Shown here: positions 25,324 through 34,358 of the stretch, in pieces
How positions within the stretch are numbered: the first letter of the stretch is position 1
How the letters are laid out: each line of letters opens with the position of its first letter
Assembly: GCF_009494395.1 (NCBI RefSeq)
Contig: NZ_VZCB01000057.1
Coordinates: 1-64,000 of the forward strand
Length of the DNA: 64,000 nucleotides
From: Segatella copri
GTDB taxonomy: Bacteria > Bacteroidota > Bacteroidia > Bacteroidales > Bacteroidaceae
Direction: 5' to 3'
Made by a program: the position numbers and the translations under genes
Notes under the pieces: generated by a model
What the model was told of the DNA's origin: nothing
Database searches by the model: none
Seen by the model: the letters and a program-made list of their open reading frames with translations, nothing else

Positions 25324-27276
25324 ATGGTAAAAATCACATTCCCAGACGGATCTGTTCGTGAGTATGAACAGGGCGTAACTGGCTTACAAATCGCCGAGAG
25401 TATCTCACCGGCTCTCGCTCGCAACGTTGTATCTTGCGGTGTAAATGGTGAGACAGTAGAGTTGAACCGTCCTATCAATGAGGATGCTAATGTAGAACTC
25501 TACAAGTTTGAGGATGAGCAGGGTAAGCACACATTCTGGCATACATCTGCACACTTGTTGGCTGAGGCTCTCCAGGAGCTTTATCCAGGCATTCAGTTCG
25601 GTTTCGGTCCAGCCGTAGAGAGTGGTTTCTTCTACGATGTGATGCCAGCCGAGGGTCAGGTGATCTCAGAGAATGATTTCGCCAAGATTGAGGCTAAGAT
25701 GATGGAACTTGCCAAGAAGAACGAGCCTGTGGTTCGCAAGGAGGTGGCTAAGGCTGATGCACTCGCTGAGTTCAAGGCTGATGGTCAGACCTACAAATGC
25801 GAGCACATTGAGCAGGACTTGGAGGATGGTACCATCACCACATATACCCAGGGCAATTTCACCGACCTTTGCCGTGGTCCTCACTTGATGAACACTGGCC
25901 TTATCAAGGCAGTGAAGATTACAAGTGTGGCTGGTGCATTCTGGCGCGGTGATGCCAAGCGCGAGCAGATGACCCGTATCTACGGTATCAGTTTCCCTAA
26001 GAAGAAGATGCTCGATGAGTATCTCGTTGTTCTCGAAGAGGCTAAGAAGCGCGACCACCGTAAGATTGGTAAGGAGATGGAACTCTTCATGTTCTCAGAG
26101 CGTGTAGGTAAGGGTCTTCCTATCTGGTTGCCAAAGGGTACACAGCTCCGTCTCCGCTTGCAGGAGTTGCTTCGTTCGCTCCTGAAGCCTTATAACTATC
26201 AGGAGGTTATCTGTCCAGGTATCGGTGGTAAGAGTCTCTATGTAACATCTGGTCACTATGCTCACTATGGCAAGGATGCATTCCAGCCTATCCAGACACC
26301 TGAGGAGGATGAGGAGTATATGCTCAAGCCAATGAACTGTCCTCACCACTGCGAGATCTACGCTCGTAAGCCTCGTTCTTACAAGGATCTTCCTTTGCGT
26401 ATTGCAGAGTTCGGTACTGTATTCCGTTATGAGAAGAGCGGTGAGCTCCATGGTTTGACTCGTGTTCGTACATTTACTCAGGATGATGCTCACATCTTCG
26501 TTCGTTCAGATCAGGTGAAGTCTGAGTTCGAGAATGTAATCGACGTGATTCTGAAGGTATTCAAGATCTTCGGTTTCGAGAACTACGAGGCACAGATTTC
26601 TCTCCATGATCCTAAGGATACCGAGAAGTACATCGGTTCTGAGGAGATTTGGGCAGAGAGCGAGAACGCTATCCGCGAGGCTTGTAAGGAGAAGGGCCTT
26701 GAGACTCGTGAGGAGGTTGGTGAGGCTGCCTTCTATGGTCCTAAGCTCGACTTCATGGTAAAGGATGCCATCGGCCGTCGCTGGCAGTTGGGTACTATCC
26801 AGGTGGATTACAACTTGCCTGAGCGCTTCAAGCTGGAATATACAGCCGAGGATAACTCAAAGAAGACTCCTGTGATGATTCACCGTGCACCATTCGGTTC
26901 ATTGGAGCGTTTCACAGCCGTTCTCATCGAGCACACAGCCGGTCACTTCCCATTGTGGTTGACTCCAGACCAGGTTGCTATTCTCCCTATCTCAGAGAAG
27001 TTCAACGACTATGCTCAGAAGGTACGTCAGTATCTTGACAAGCAGGGTGTTCGTGCTTTGGTTGATGATCGTAACGAGAAGATTGGCCGCAAGATTCGTG
27101 ACAACGAGTTGAAGCGAGTACCTTACATGGTCATCGTAGGTGAGAAGGAGAGTGCCGAGGGCCTCGTTTCTATGCGTAAGCAGGGTGGTGGCGAGCAGGC
27201 TACCATGAGCATGGAAGAGTTTGCTCAGCGCATCAACGCCGAGGTTGCAGAGCAGCTGAAGGCAGCTGAGGAGTAA
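25324..27276 (+). CDS. thrS: threonine--tRNA ligase, 650 aa
   Basis: Class II synthetase with the full bacterial layout: TGS domain (residues 1-62), editing domain (about 63-240, [11 protein letters not shown] and DLCRGPHL), catalytic core (about 265-535) and anticodon-binding domain (about 540-650). Zinc-site residues are visible as the Cys of MNCPHHCE, the His of TQDDAHIF and the His of MIHRAPFGS; motif 3 is GSLERF. In related genomes thrS, infC, rpmI and rplT are neighbours; here a GxxExxY gene and repeats intervene. Confidence 0.97.
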   Translation: MVKITFPDGSVREYEQGVTGLQIAESISPALARNVVSCGVNGETVELNRPINEDANVELYKFEDEQGKHTFWHTSAHLLAEALQELYPGIQFGFGPAVESGFFYDVMPAEGQVISENDFAKIEAKMMELAKKNEPVVRKEVAKADALAEFKADGQTYKCEHIEQDLEDGTITTYTQGNFTDLCRGPHLMNTGLIKAVKITSVAGAFWRGDAKREQMTRIYGISFPKKKMLDEYLVVLEEAKKRDHRKIGKEMELFMFSERVGKGLPIWLPKGTQLRLRLQELLRSLLKPYNYQEVICPGIGGKSLYVTSGHYAHYGKDAFQPIQTPEEDEEYMLKPMNCPHHCEIYARKPRSYKDLPLRIAEFGTVFRYEKSGELHGLTRVRTFTQDDAHIFVRSDQVKSEFENVIDVILKVFKIFGFENYEAQISLHDPKDTEKYIGSEEIWAESENAIREACKEKGLETREEVGEAAFYGPKLDFMVKDAIGRRWQLGTIQVDYNLPERFKLEYTAEDNSKKTPVMIHRAPFGSLERFTAVLIEHTAGHFPLWLTPDQVAILPISEKFNDYAQKVRQYLDKQGVRALVDDRNEKIGRKIRDNELKRVPYMVIVGEKESAEGLVSMRKQGGGEQATMSMEEFAQRINAEVAEQLKAAEE

Positions 27277-27300
27277 TCCCACAGATTGATATATTCGAAT

Positions 27301-27377
27301 CTCCCACAGATTTCACAGATTTACACAGATTTTTTGTTCTGCAGAATATCTGTAAAGATTGTGACGTCTGTGGGAGA
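27301..27377. repeat. dispersed palindrome family A, copy 3
   Basis: CTCCCACAGATTTCACAGAT... pairs with a decayed right arm ...GTGACGTCTGTGGGAG. It directly follows thrS and precedes the GxxExxY gene; the T-run after it may terminate thrS transcripts. Confidence 0.75.
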
Positions 27378-27410
27378 TTTTTTTATGGAGGATTTTAAAA
27401 TCGTTTGGTT

Positions 27411-27800
27411 ATGACAGAAAATGAGATATCTTATAAGGTCATTGGAGCCATTTATAAGGTTTATAATGAATTGGGACCAGGTTTGCTTGAGTCGGTTTAT
27501 GAAGCAGCTCTGTGCTATCAGTTGCGTAAAGATGGACTTAGGGTTGAGAGTCAGGTTAAGTTGGATGTCATGTATGACGGTAAGGTTTTGCCTGTTGATT
27601 TCCGTCTGGATATTCTTGTTGAAGATAAAGTCATAATCGAACTGAAGTCTGTGGCAGAAATGAAAGATGTCTTTCATAAGCAATTGCTTACGTATTTGCG
27701 TGTGGCGAAGAAGCATCTTGGAATATTGGTCAATTTTACCACCACCGATATACGAAGTTCTATCTTCCGTAAAGTCAATGGATATACTTCCGTTGATTGA
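27411..27800 (+). CDS. GxxExxY protein, 129 aa
   Basis: Small protein named for its motif, here GPGLLESVYEAAL (about residues 22-34). Later residues DFRLDILVEDKVIIELKSV form a D-x(n)-ExK arrangement like the PD-(D/E)XK nuclease fold, consistent with the proposed nuclease relation of the family. ATG at 27411 is used; two codons upstream is a TTG. The gene stands alone between two copies of repeat family A, splitting the usual thrS-infC linkage. Confidence 0.88.
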   Translation: MTENEISYKVIGAIYKVYNELGPGLLESVYEAALCYQLRKDGLRVESQVKLDVMYDGKVLPVDFRLDILVEDKVIIELKSVAEMKDVFHKQLLTYLRVAKKHLGILVNFTTTDIRSSIFRKVNGYTSVD

Positions 27801-27808
27801 TCTTCTTT

Positions 27809-28010
27809 AGTCCCGCAGATTGTTTCTTTTAGTCCCGCAGATTGTTTTCTTTTAGTCCCACAGATTGTTTTCTTTTAGTCCCACAGATTTCACAGATTAA
27901 CACAGATTATTGAAGCAAAGAATTAAATCTGTGTAAATCTGTGAAATCTGTGGGACTTAAGAAAATATTGAATCAGTGAAATCTGTGTTAATCTGTGAAA
28001 TCTGTGGGAC
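27809..28010. repeat. dispersed palindrome family A, copy 4, with tandem half-units
   Basis: Starts with four tandem TTTTAGTCCC(A/G)CAGATTG half-units (27809-27885), then a full palindrome (27880-27958), then an additional right arm ending CTGTGGGAC at 28010. The largest copy in the window. Confidence 0.85.
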
Positions 28011-28077
28011 AAAAGACGAAAACTGCGTGATTTTTAATAAAATATGAGGTTAAAACTGAAAAATCTGCGTGAAATCC

Positions 28078-28108
28078 TTGGTGGTTTCATGAAAAAATCG
28101 TAACTTTG
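28078..28108 (+). promoter_or_regulatory. promoter of infC-rpmI-rplT
   Basis: TTG at 28078-28080, 20-bp spacer, TAACTTTG at 28101-28108. Leader of about 40 bases before the infC ATG. Confidence 0.65.
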
Positions 28109-28153
28109 CAGCCGTTTAATCAAAAAGACAAAAAAGAATATATCGAATAGTTA

Positions 28154-28834
28154 ATGAAAAATGACAAAATGAAAAATCAGTACCGCGTAAACGAACAGAT
28201 ACGCGTACGTGAAGTGAGAATAGTAAGTGATGGCGGAGCGGAAGTGATGCCAACACGTAAAGCGTTAGAGTTAGCACAGCAGCAGGATCTTGATCTTGTT
28301 GAAATCTCTCCTAATGCACAGCCACCAGTTTGCCGTATTGTTGACTATTCAAAGTTCCTTTACCAGCAGAAGAAGCATGCTAAGGAAATGAAGCAAAAGC
28401 AGGTGAAGGTGGAGACCAAGGAAATCCGATTCGGACCTCAGACCGATGAGCACGACTATCAGTTCAAGCTCAAGCACGCTATCGAGTTCCTCAGCGAGGG
28501 CAACAAAGTTCGTGCCTACGTGTTCTTCCGTGGTCGTTCTATTCTCTTCAAGGAGCAGGGTGAGGTTCTCCTCCTCCGTTTCGCCAGTGATTTGGAGGAA
28601 TACGGTAAGGTAGAGCAGATGCCTAAGCTCGAGGGTAAGAAGATGTTCCTCTACATGAGTCCTAAGAAGGCTGGTACTGCCAAGAAGAGCCAGCAGAAGT
28701 TGGACCGTGAGAAGCGAGAGGCTGAAGCTAAGGCTGCTGCTGATGCAGAGCGTGAGGCTAATGCCGAGAAGAATGGCTTGCTCAATGCCAAGGGCGGTGA
28801 AGCCCTCAAGAAGCTCGCAGAAGAGGCTGAATAA
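28154..28834 (+). CDS. infC: translation initiation factor IF-3, 226 aa
   Basis: Binds the 30S subunit, checks the start codon and prevents premature 50S joining. The N-domain ([19 protein letters not shown]) and C-domain ([21 protein letters not shown]) are both complete. After about residue 175 there is a lysine/alanine/glutamate-rich helical extension of about 50 residues, absent from E. coli IF-3 but seen in Bacteroidota. The start is an ordinary ATG, unlike the rare start codon of enterobacterial infC, so the classical autoregulation is not evident. Confidence 0.96.
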   Translation: MKNDKMKNQYRVNEQIRVREVRIVSDGGAEVMPTRKALELAQQQDLDLVEISPNAQPPVCRIVDYSKFLYQQKKHAKEMKQKQVKVETKEIRFGPQTDEHDYQFKLKHAIEFLSEGNKVRAYVFFRGRSILFKEQGEVLLLRFASDLEEYGKVEQMPKLEGKKMFLYMSPKKAGTAKKSQQKLDREKREAEAKAAADAEREANAEKNGLLNAKGGEALKKLAEEAE

Positions 28835-28914
28835 TTAGAAAAAAAAGATGCGTAACGCCCTGGTATATGCGTTGCCATCGCTATAATAAATAACAATTTA
28901 AATTAAAAGTAAAA

Positions 28915-29112
28915 ATGCCAAAAGTAAAGACTAATTCCGGCGCAAAGAAGAGATTCCGTTTCACCGGTACAGGTAAGATTAAGCGTCATCACGCTTTTCA
29001 CAGTCACATCTTGACTAAGAAGACAAAGAAGCAGAAGAGAAATCTCCTTGGTGAGACTCTCGTAGACCGTTCAAACTTGAAGCAGGTTCGCGACTTGCTC
29101 TGCCTCCGTTAA
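28915..29112 (+). CDS. rpmI: 50S ribosomal protein L35, 65 aa
   Basis: Standard sequence and length: [14 protein letters not shown]...[12 protein letters not shown]. Second gene of the infC-rpmI-rplT operon. Confidence 0.97.
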   Translation: MPKVKTNSGAKKRFRFTGTGKIKRHHAFHSHILTKKTKKQKRNLLGETLVDRSNLKQVRDLLCLR

Positions 29113-29151
29113 TTATTAACTTTTTAGTCGAACTTTTAAAGAAAAAAAATT

Positions 29152-29496
29152 ATGCCAAGATCAGTAAATCACGTTGCATCAAAAGCAAAAAGAACAAGAA
29201 TCTTGAAGCTCACTAAGGGTTACTATGGAGCTCGCAAGAATGTATGGACAGTAGCTAAGAACACTTGGGAGAAGGGTCTTACCTACGCTTATCGCGATCG
29301 TCGTAACAAGAAGCGCACATTCCGCGCATTGTGGATCCAGCGTATCAACGCTGCTGCTCGCCTCGATGGTATGAGCTACAGCCAGTTGATGGGTGCTCTT
29401 CACAAGGCAGGTATCGAGATCAACCGCAAGGTTCTCGCTGACCTCGCTGTTAACAACCCTGAGGCTTTCAAGGCTATCGTTGCAAAGGTGAAGTAA
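29152..29496 (+). CDS. rplT: 50S ribosomal protein L20, 114 aa
   Basis: Typical basic N-terminal extension ([19 protein letters not shown]) and globular C-domain ([17 protein letters not shown]). Last gene of the operon; an assembly-initiating protein of the large subunit. A strong terminator follows. Confidence 0.97.
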   Translation: MPRSVNHVASKAKRTRILKLTKGYYGARKNVWTVAKNTWEKGLTYAYRDRRNKKRTFRALWIQRINAAARLDGMSYSQLMGALHKAGIEINRKVLADLAVNNPEAFKAIVAKVK

Positions 29497-29571
29497 ATCC
29501 GACGCTAGGCTCTTTTCTTCCGGGTTTTCCCCGTAGGGAGAGTGTTTAGCCTCTAGATTAAAGAAAACTGA

Positions 29572-29618
29572 AGATTGCATTGGTTGGAAGTATTTCCGCT
29601 GATGCAATCTTTTTTTTG
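29572..29618 (+). terminator. terminator of infC-rpmI-rplT
   Basis: AGATTGCAT (29572-29580) pairs with ATGCAATCT (29602-29610), followed by eight T. Confidence 0.85.
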
Positions 29619-29691
29619 TGCCCGTGAAATTGGACGAAAAGTCTTCTCACGCCCTGAAAACAGCTGTTCCAGAAGATGGCAAAGGTGGCTT

Positions 29692-29714
29692 CACACGCCC
29701 TTTCGGGGCGTGTG
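29692..29714. repeat. dispersed palindrome family B, copy 1
   Basis: CACACGCCC TTTC GGGGCGTGTG hairpin, preceded at 29648-29660 by CACGCCCTGAAAA. Related to the GCCCTTTCAGGGCG elements at 45315, 51728 and 59241. Confidence 0.6.
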
Positions 29715-29740
29715 GGGGGCGTTGATTATGCACGAATAAA

Positions 29741-29777
29741 AATCCCCAGCTATCCATCAAAAAGATAGCTGGGGATT
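29741..29777. terminator. 14-bp stem bidirectional terminator
   Basis: AATCCCCAGCTATC pairs perfectly with GATAGCTGGGGATT, at the 3' end of the leftward lipoprotein gene. Confidence 0.8.
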
Positions 29778-29799
29778 AGTGCATTATAAGCTTTCTACT

Positions 29800-30555
29800 T
29801 TACTTGATCAATTCAAGACCTGCCTCGAACTTGGTGGTCTTTTCCATGATGGCAGGAAGCTGGTTTACAACTTTCTTCAAAATCAGGAATGCTGCCAAAT
29901 CATCCTTGTCCATGCCTATAATAGGAATCTTGTTTACCGTGGCATAAAGCATAGAGATGATAGGAGCTACGAAATCCTTGTCAACATAGAAATATACTTT
30001 GTTGGCTGCTGGATAAGATACGTGTACTGGAATACCGGTCTTAAACTGCTCCAGCATGCTGGTAACCATAGCCTTCTCTTGAGCATCGTCGATGTCTTCT
30101 GTAATCTTGGCTGTGTTCAGGAACAAGGCAATCATATTCTCGTTAACCACCTGGTATGTAGCGTAGTCGTTAGCTACCTTCCAGTCGTCGTCATCAGCCT
30201 CTTCCTTGTAAGTAGCAGAAATCTGACCCTTCTCATTGAAGGTTACATCCTGCAAAACGCTTCTGAGCTGGCTGTTGAGCAGCATTGGAACCATTGAGAT
30301 GGCATTCTTTACTGGATATGGCTCATCAAGCAAGCCTGGGATAGTGATAACTGCATCATCAGAACCTTCCCAGTTTAATACTACTGAACCTGTAGAATTG
30401 CCATTTGCATCAAACCCAGCATCCTGTACCTTCCAGGTGCCTTCAATCTTCTCGTTGCGGTTGAAATCATTTTCATTGTTGTCATCATCGCTGCTACAAG
30501 CAGTGAAGAAGCCAAGGGTGCAAACCATGGCCATCAAATAAATAAACTTTTTCAT
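29800..30555 (-). CDS. lipoprotein, DUF4925-like, 251 aa
   Basis: Lipobox TACS (residues 17-20 region) then an acidic SSDDDNNEND linker. The next part, KIEGTWKVQDAGFDANG, opens a lipocalin-like beta domain as in several Bacteroidales DUF49xx lipoproteins; the C-terminal third is more helical. Family assignment is tentative. Single gene with no obvious partner. Confidence 0.6.
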   Translation of the reverse strand: MKKFIYLMAMVCTLGFFTACSSDDDNNENDFNRNEKIEGTWKVQDAGFDANGNSTGSVVLNWEGSDDAVITIPGLLDEPYPVKNAISMVPMLLNSQLRSVLQDVTFNEKGQISATYKEEADDDDWKVANDYATYQVVNENMIALFLNTAKITEDIDDAQEKAMVTSMLEQFKTGIPVHVSYPAANKVYFYVDKDFVAPIISMLYATVNKIPIIGMDKDDLAAFLILKKVVNQLPAIMEKTTKFEAGLELIK

Positions 30556-30674
30556 TGTCTTCTTTTTTTTGTTAATGAATAATTGTTGTTTTTTATCTTT
30601 TTATCTCTCTTTGGCTATATATAATAATGTTCGCGTACATTATTATATAGATAGCTTCAGCAGAATATTATCTG

Positions 30675-31466
30675 TTACTTCAGCTGATACGTGATGCCGA
30701 TGCTGCCGTAGATAGGGTACATCGTCTGCTCGATGGTCTCGAAATCTTTCTTAAAGATACCATTTAAGCCCCAGCTCAGATCAGCACAGATGCCCCAACG
30801 GTTGTTCAAGCGCCAGTCTATTCCGAAATCTACGCCCACCTGCCAGTTGCGCATGTCATCGCTGAAATCGTAATCACCACGCTCGCCTTCGTCATGCCCC
30901 AGCATCACCTTCTGTCCCGTAGGGTCGCCCTTCGGATGACCCTCCTCCTGACGGCGGAGATAACCATCGTATGCCCAACCCTCAAACTTTTTCGAGGTAA
31001 CATAGCTTACGTATGGACCCAGCTTGAAGCGGAGATTGTCACATACATCGTATGTTGCCTGAATCGGAACGGTGATGAGACTCATGTCCACTTTGGTCAC
31101 GACATCGCCCGTAAAGATGCCCTGCAGCTCCTCGCCGCCACGAACTATCTTCATGTAGTAATTCTTTACACCCGCATCGGTCTTCATGCCCTTGTTTTCG
31201 AAGCGGATTCCACCCACGAAACCCCAGTTTCCGGAGAGTGGGTGATAGGCATCCACGCCCAGACAGAAGTTAGGGCGAAGGGTGTAGCTGTGAAGCGTGC
31301 GGATGGTGGCAGGCATACCGATAGGGGCAGTGCCGCCCAGGTTATACGCCACGCGTGCCTGATACTCATAGCCGTGGAGATATTTGTTCCAGGCGCTATT
31401 CTTGTCTCCTGCCCATGAAGCGGTGCCGCATGCCAGCAGGAGTGCCATTACTGTTATCTTTTTCAT
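30675..31466 (-). CDS. PorT-like outer-membrane beta-barrel protein, 263 aa
   Basis: Signal peptide (KKITVMALLLACGTASWAG) followed by about eight amphipathic strands with G/Y/F-rich alternation and ending YGSIGITYQLK, as in small OMP_b-brl proteins. Start at 31466 because upstream in-frame codons overlap the stop of the PCMD gene. The gap to that gene is only 8 bp, so the two are co-transcribed and may act together at the outer membrane. Confidence 0.75.
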   Translation of the reverse strand: MKKITVMALLLACGTASWAGDKNSAWNKYLHGYEYQARVAYNLGGTAPIGMPATIRTLHSYTLRPNFCLGVDAYHPLSGNWGFVGGIRFENKGMKTDAGVKNYYMKIVRGGEELQGIFTGDVVTKVDMSLITVPIQATYDVCDNLRFKLGPYVSYVTSKKFEGWAYDGYLRRQEEGHPKGDPTGQKVMLGHDEGERGDYDFSDDMRNWQVGVDFGIDWRLNNRWGICADLSWGLNGIFKKDFETIEQTMYPIYGSIGITYQLK

Positions 31467-31474
31467 TTTTCTTC

Positions 31475-32662
31475 TTATTTGCAAATCAGTTTGAAACTAT
31501 CCACCCAGAGGGTGCTGCCCACGGCTCCCAGGAAGTTGGCGCCATCAGAACTTGATGAGCAGACGATGGTAAGACTGTAGCCGCCATTCTTCAGCTTCAC
31601 GGGGTCGATGGTCTTGCCGTAGGATTGATAGTCGAAATCTACGCTGAAGTGATGCCATTCCGGCGTGTTTCCGATTGCCACCTTGCCGTTGTCGTCATGG
31701 GTTTCGCCTACCAGGGCGTGAGCCACAATCTGCTTGCTGCTCTGTATGTTATCTCCGTAGAGTACTACCTGGTTTCCCTTCTCGTCGATGTTCTCGTAGA
31801 GCACGGCGTAGATGGTTCCGTAGTCCTTGCGGTCCAGCTCCTTCATTTCCTTGTCGGTGAATTTCTCTCCAGCCTGATACTTGTACCAGCCTTCCAGCTT
31901 GAGGGGTTTGCTGCTGAAACTGAACGGACGGCCGAACTTGGTAGCTTTCATCGCATCGCGCAGGGCATCGGTGGCGTCAAACTGTCCGATAAAGAGATTG
32001 CCGGCAGCGATAGGCTTCTTCACCATGTCAGCGAGCTTGCTGGTGCGCTGGGTGGTAAGCTTCACGCCCTTGCCCTGATAGCCGTTTTCTGTCATCACGG
32101 TAGGATATTCATCCGGTTTTGCCGAAGGGTTGCTTATCTTGAATCCCGGGTTTCCGGTTGCCCAGATGTCGAGTTCTTCGCCGTTCCAGTTTTCCTTCCA
32201 GTTGTAGTATCCCTTGTTGAGGTAGGCATTTTCGAATTCGAATTCAAATTCGTTGCTCATGGCGGTCTGTCCCTTCTTGATGCTCACCTGATAGGTGCGG
32301 GTCCATTGCTTGTCTTCTGATGTAACCACGTATGTAACAGGACCTTTGGAGAAATCGTGTACGCTTCCGCTTTCCGGCTGGATGGTGGCTCCAAGAGTGA
32401 GTCGGAACTCCGGTGCCTGCCTGCTGAGGATGGCAAACGGACGCATGGTGAACTCTATCTTGTCCTGGTCGCTCTGCACGTTGACGAGGGTATCTGCCGC
32501 ATTGGCAAACCACAGTTTCAGCAGTGGTCCGGGATGGATATAAGCCTGTTCGATGTCGCATTCGGCATTGAGGGGCTCATCCTTGAAGCAAGATGTCAGC
32601 GAGAGGGTGCTGGCAGCAGTGAGAGATGCAATTATAAATTGAGATAAAACCTTTACTTTCAT
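31475..32662 (-). CDS. PCMD-domain lipoprotein, 395 aa
   Basis: Lipobox TSC FKDEP at residues 23-26 region indicates a lipid anchor. Residues of about 30-140 resemble an Ig-like/DUF5018-type beta domain; the C-terminal 240 residues match the putative carbohydrate-metabolism (PCMD) domain, with NEFEFENAYLNKGYYNWKEN-like and WHHFSVDFDYQSYG segments. PCMD proteins are thought to bind glycans or adhere, without proof. It is followed by a small barrel protein gene and has a TATCTTTG promoter at 32709-32716. Confidence 0.78.
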   Translation of the reverse strand: MKVKVLSQFIIASLTAASTLSLTSCFKDEPLNAECDIEQAYIHPGPLLKLWFANAADTLVNVQSDQDKIEFTMRPFAILSRQAPEFRLTLGATIQPESGSVHDFSKGPVTYVVTSEDKQWTRTYQVSIKKGQTAMSNEFEFEFENAYLNKGYYNWKENWNGEELDIWATGNPGFKISNPSAKPDEYPTVMTENGYQGKGVKLTTQRTSKLADMVKKPIAAGNLFIGQFDATDALRDAMKATKFGRPFSFSSKPLKLEGWYKYQAGEKFTDKEMKELDRKDYGTIYAVLYENIDEKGNQVVLYGDNIQSSKQIVAHALVGETHDDNGKVAIGNTPEWHHFSVDFDYQSYGKTIDPVKLKNGGYSLTIVCSSSSDGANFLGAVGSTLWVDSFKLICK

Positions 32663-32708
32663 TTTGTTAGAACTTTTACTGTCTATAATCGATATATAAA
32701 TCCGTTGG

Positions 32709-32716
32709 CAAAGATA
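32709..32716 (-). promoter_or_regulatory. -7 element of the PCMD/barrel unit
   Basis: TATCTTTG on the minus strand, leader of about 45 bases. Confidence 0.55.
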
Positions 32717-32811
32717 CGATGAAAACTTGAAAATGCCAAATATTTTTCGTTTTATTTAACTAGTTAACAGAGAATTTGAATATTTCTGTTCGTTTTTTGG
32801 ATAAAAGAAGT

Positions 32812-32863
32812 GCCCTGAAGGCGGGAAAAGCATCTTGTAATCAATGCTTTCCCTCTTCAGGGC
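32812..32863. terminator. terminator of the HU-like gene unit
   Basis: GCCCTGAAGGCGGGAAAAGC pairs imperfectly with GCTTTCCCTCTTCAGGGC (from 32846 to 32863), downstream of the leftward HU-like gene. Confidence 0.7.
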
Positions 32864-32917
32864 TTTAGGATGATTCCCGCTGGAATCCTTCAAGCTTCTC
32901 TGGGTGTAGAATTCTTT

Positions 32918-33460
32918 TTACAATCCTACGTCTCCTGAGTCAGTCTTGCCAGAGTCAGTGTTGCCCGGATCGGTGTTGCCTGGGTCAGTCTTGCCTGGAT
33001 CGGTGCTGCCTGGGTCAGTCTTGCCTGGGTCGGTGGTCTTGCTGTTGTCGAGACCCGTGTATTCGGTCATCTCCTCAGCCTTCACGTTGCGGAGCATGTT
33101 CTTCACGCGCTTGCCCTGTTCCATCTCGGTGGCAGGCAGGAAGATGACGTGCATGCCCTTGATGTTGGCACTGGTGAACTTCTTGGCGCTGTCGGCTGGG
33201 GTAGTGGTGAGTCCTACCTTGAAGGAGCCGAATCCGTCGAGCACTACTCGCTTGCCGTCGGCGAGACCGTAGTTGATCTCGGTTTCCAGGGCATTGATTA
33301 CTGCGATGATGTCTGGCTCGGTCAGGGTGCATCGCTTGCTGATCTTGCCAGCAATCTCCTTGGTGTCAATAACACCGTCTACTACTGCTCGTCCATAGAC
33401 CTTACCTTCGGTCTTGGAGTTCTTGCGGTTGTTAACTACTTTTCTGTACTTTACGCTCAT
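32918..33460 (-). CDS. HU-family DNA-binding protein with five-residue repeat tail, 180 aa
   Basis: Bacteroidota-type histone-like protein: residues 1-125 form the HU fold with the signature GSFKVGLTTTPADSAKKF. The tail from about residue 143 has about seven five-residue repeats of the type TDPGK, TDPGN, TDSGK, encoded by 15-bp near-identical DNA units (about 32940-33035). Repeat number may vary by slippage. Neighbours in the same direction are a smalltalk protein and an M15 peptidase, a cassette seen repeatedly in Bacteroidales. What DNA it binds is unknown. Confidence 0.85.
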   Translation of the reverse strand: MSVKYRKVVNNRKNSKTEGKVYGRAVVDGVIDTKEIAGKISKRCTLTEPDIIAVINALETEINYGLADGKRVVLDGFGSFKVGLTTTPADSAKKFTSANIKGMHVIFLPATEMEQGKRVKNMLRNVKAEEMTEYTGLDNSKTTDPGKTDPGSTDPGKTDPGNTDPGNTDSGKTDSGDVGL

Positions 33461-33511
33461 AGTATTAAAAATTTAAAAGGTTAAAATAAAAATGTGTTTT
33501 TCTTTCTTTTT

Positions 33512-33548
33512 CAGCCCAGGACTTGTCCTTTTTGGCAGCCCTGGGCTG
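33512..33548. other. hairpin between smalltalk and HU genes
   Basis: CAGCCCAGG (33512-33520) pairs with CCTGGGCTG (33540-33548). T-rich sequence follows only on the plus strand, where no gene ends, so it is probably a leader structure or processing site for the leftward HU transcript rather than its terminator. Confidence 0.45.
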
Positions 33549-33577
33549 TTTTACTGTTTTCCATATCTGTCGTCGGC

Positions 33578-33673
33578 TTAGCTCATGCAGTTGGTCAACC
33601 CCAGTGAGGTTGCGATGGCAGTGAGGATGGCTGCGGCGATTTTGATGATGGTCTTGATGGTGTCTTTTTTCAT
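33578..33673 (-). CDS. smalltalk protein, 31 aa
   Basis: Reads MKKDTIKTIIKIAAAILTAI, then ATSLGLTNCMS. The small family of this name in Bacteroidota has the same start and a single hydrophobic helix ending in a Cys. It sits between the M15 peptidase and the HU-like gene, its usual position. Function unknown; possibly a membrane peptide. Confidence 0.8.
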   Translation of the reverse strand: MKKDTIKTIIKIAAAILTAIATSLGLTNCMS

Positions 33674-33699
33674 AGTATTAGATGATTTGAAATGTTTGT

Positions 33700-34155
33700 T
33701 TATTTCAGGGTCTGATGCCGGTTGGTCCGTCGCATGGTATAGCTTACGTGCAGCCAGCGTTTCTGTGGTTGTCCGCGCGGTTCGAGAATCATCTGGTCGA
33801 AGTCGCAGTTCTTCCGGATGAATTCCATGTACTTGAGCAGCACCTCGCTGTTGGTGACGAAGATGTCTGCAGCCTCTCCCAGTTCGTGCTGACTTCCTAT
33901 AGCTCCTCCCACCTGCAGATTGAGCAGGTGACACCTGTAACCGCTGGTGATGCGGATAGCTCCGAACTGGTTTCTGAGAGGTTCCAGAATCTTCTCGCAG
34001 AGCGTGGTGAGTCTCACTACCACGATGATGTCGTGTGGTGTGTTATCAACGCCATGTTTGATGGCCGTGCCCGATTTGGTGAATTCCCCGAGGGCGAAGT
34101 GGGGTGAGAGTAGCATCTTCTGCATCTTCTCGTTTTCCTGTTCTGTATATTCCAT
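33700..34155 (-). CDS. M15-family zinc D-Ala-D-Ala peptidase, 151 aa
   Basis: Small zinc peptidase of the Peptidase_M15_3 type that cleaves peptidoglycan stem peptides. Zinc/catalytic residues appear in SQHELGEAADIF (His and Asp) and WLHVSY (His), with the ITSGYRC motif before. No signal peptide is seen, which is usual in this phage-endolysin-like group. First gene of the leftward M15-smalltalk-HU cassette; TATCTTTG promoter at 34213-34220. Confidence 0.85.
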   Translation of the reverse strand: MEYTEQENEKMQKMLLSPHFALGEFTKSGTAIKHGVDNTPHDIIVVVRLTTLCEKILEPLRNQFGAIRITSGYRCHLLNLQVGGAIGSQHELGEAADIFVTNSEVLLKYMEFIRKNCDFDQMILEPRGQPQKRWLHVSYTMRRTNRHQTLK

Positions 34156-34212
34156 AACTATGTCAATTAAAATTGTTTATACTTTCGTGTTTTTCTTTCT
34201 TTTTATTTCTGA

Positions 34213-34220
34213 TGCAAAGA
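34213..34220 (-). promoter_or_regulatory. -7 element of the M15-smalltalk-HU cassette
   Basis: TATCTTTG on the minus strand, about 58 bases before the ATG. Confidence 0.55.
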
Positions 34221-34294
34221 TACAACATTTTTCCGGTTTTTGCAATAGGTAGAGGGTTGCAGCAAGGGTTGTCATCGGGGTTGTTTTGAAAAAG

Positions 34295-34333
34295 AAAACC
34301 GCCTGTGGGCAAATCGGATGTCCACAGACGGTT
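34295..34333. terminator. terminator of the SusC/SusD/GH31 unit
   Basis: AAACCGCCTGTGG (34295-34307) pairs with CCACAGACGGTTT (34321-34333), one mismatch, with T- and A-runs on both sides. Confidence 0.75.
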
Positions 34334-34358
34334 TTTCTTTATGATATACTATACTTTT

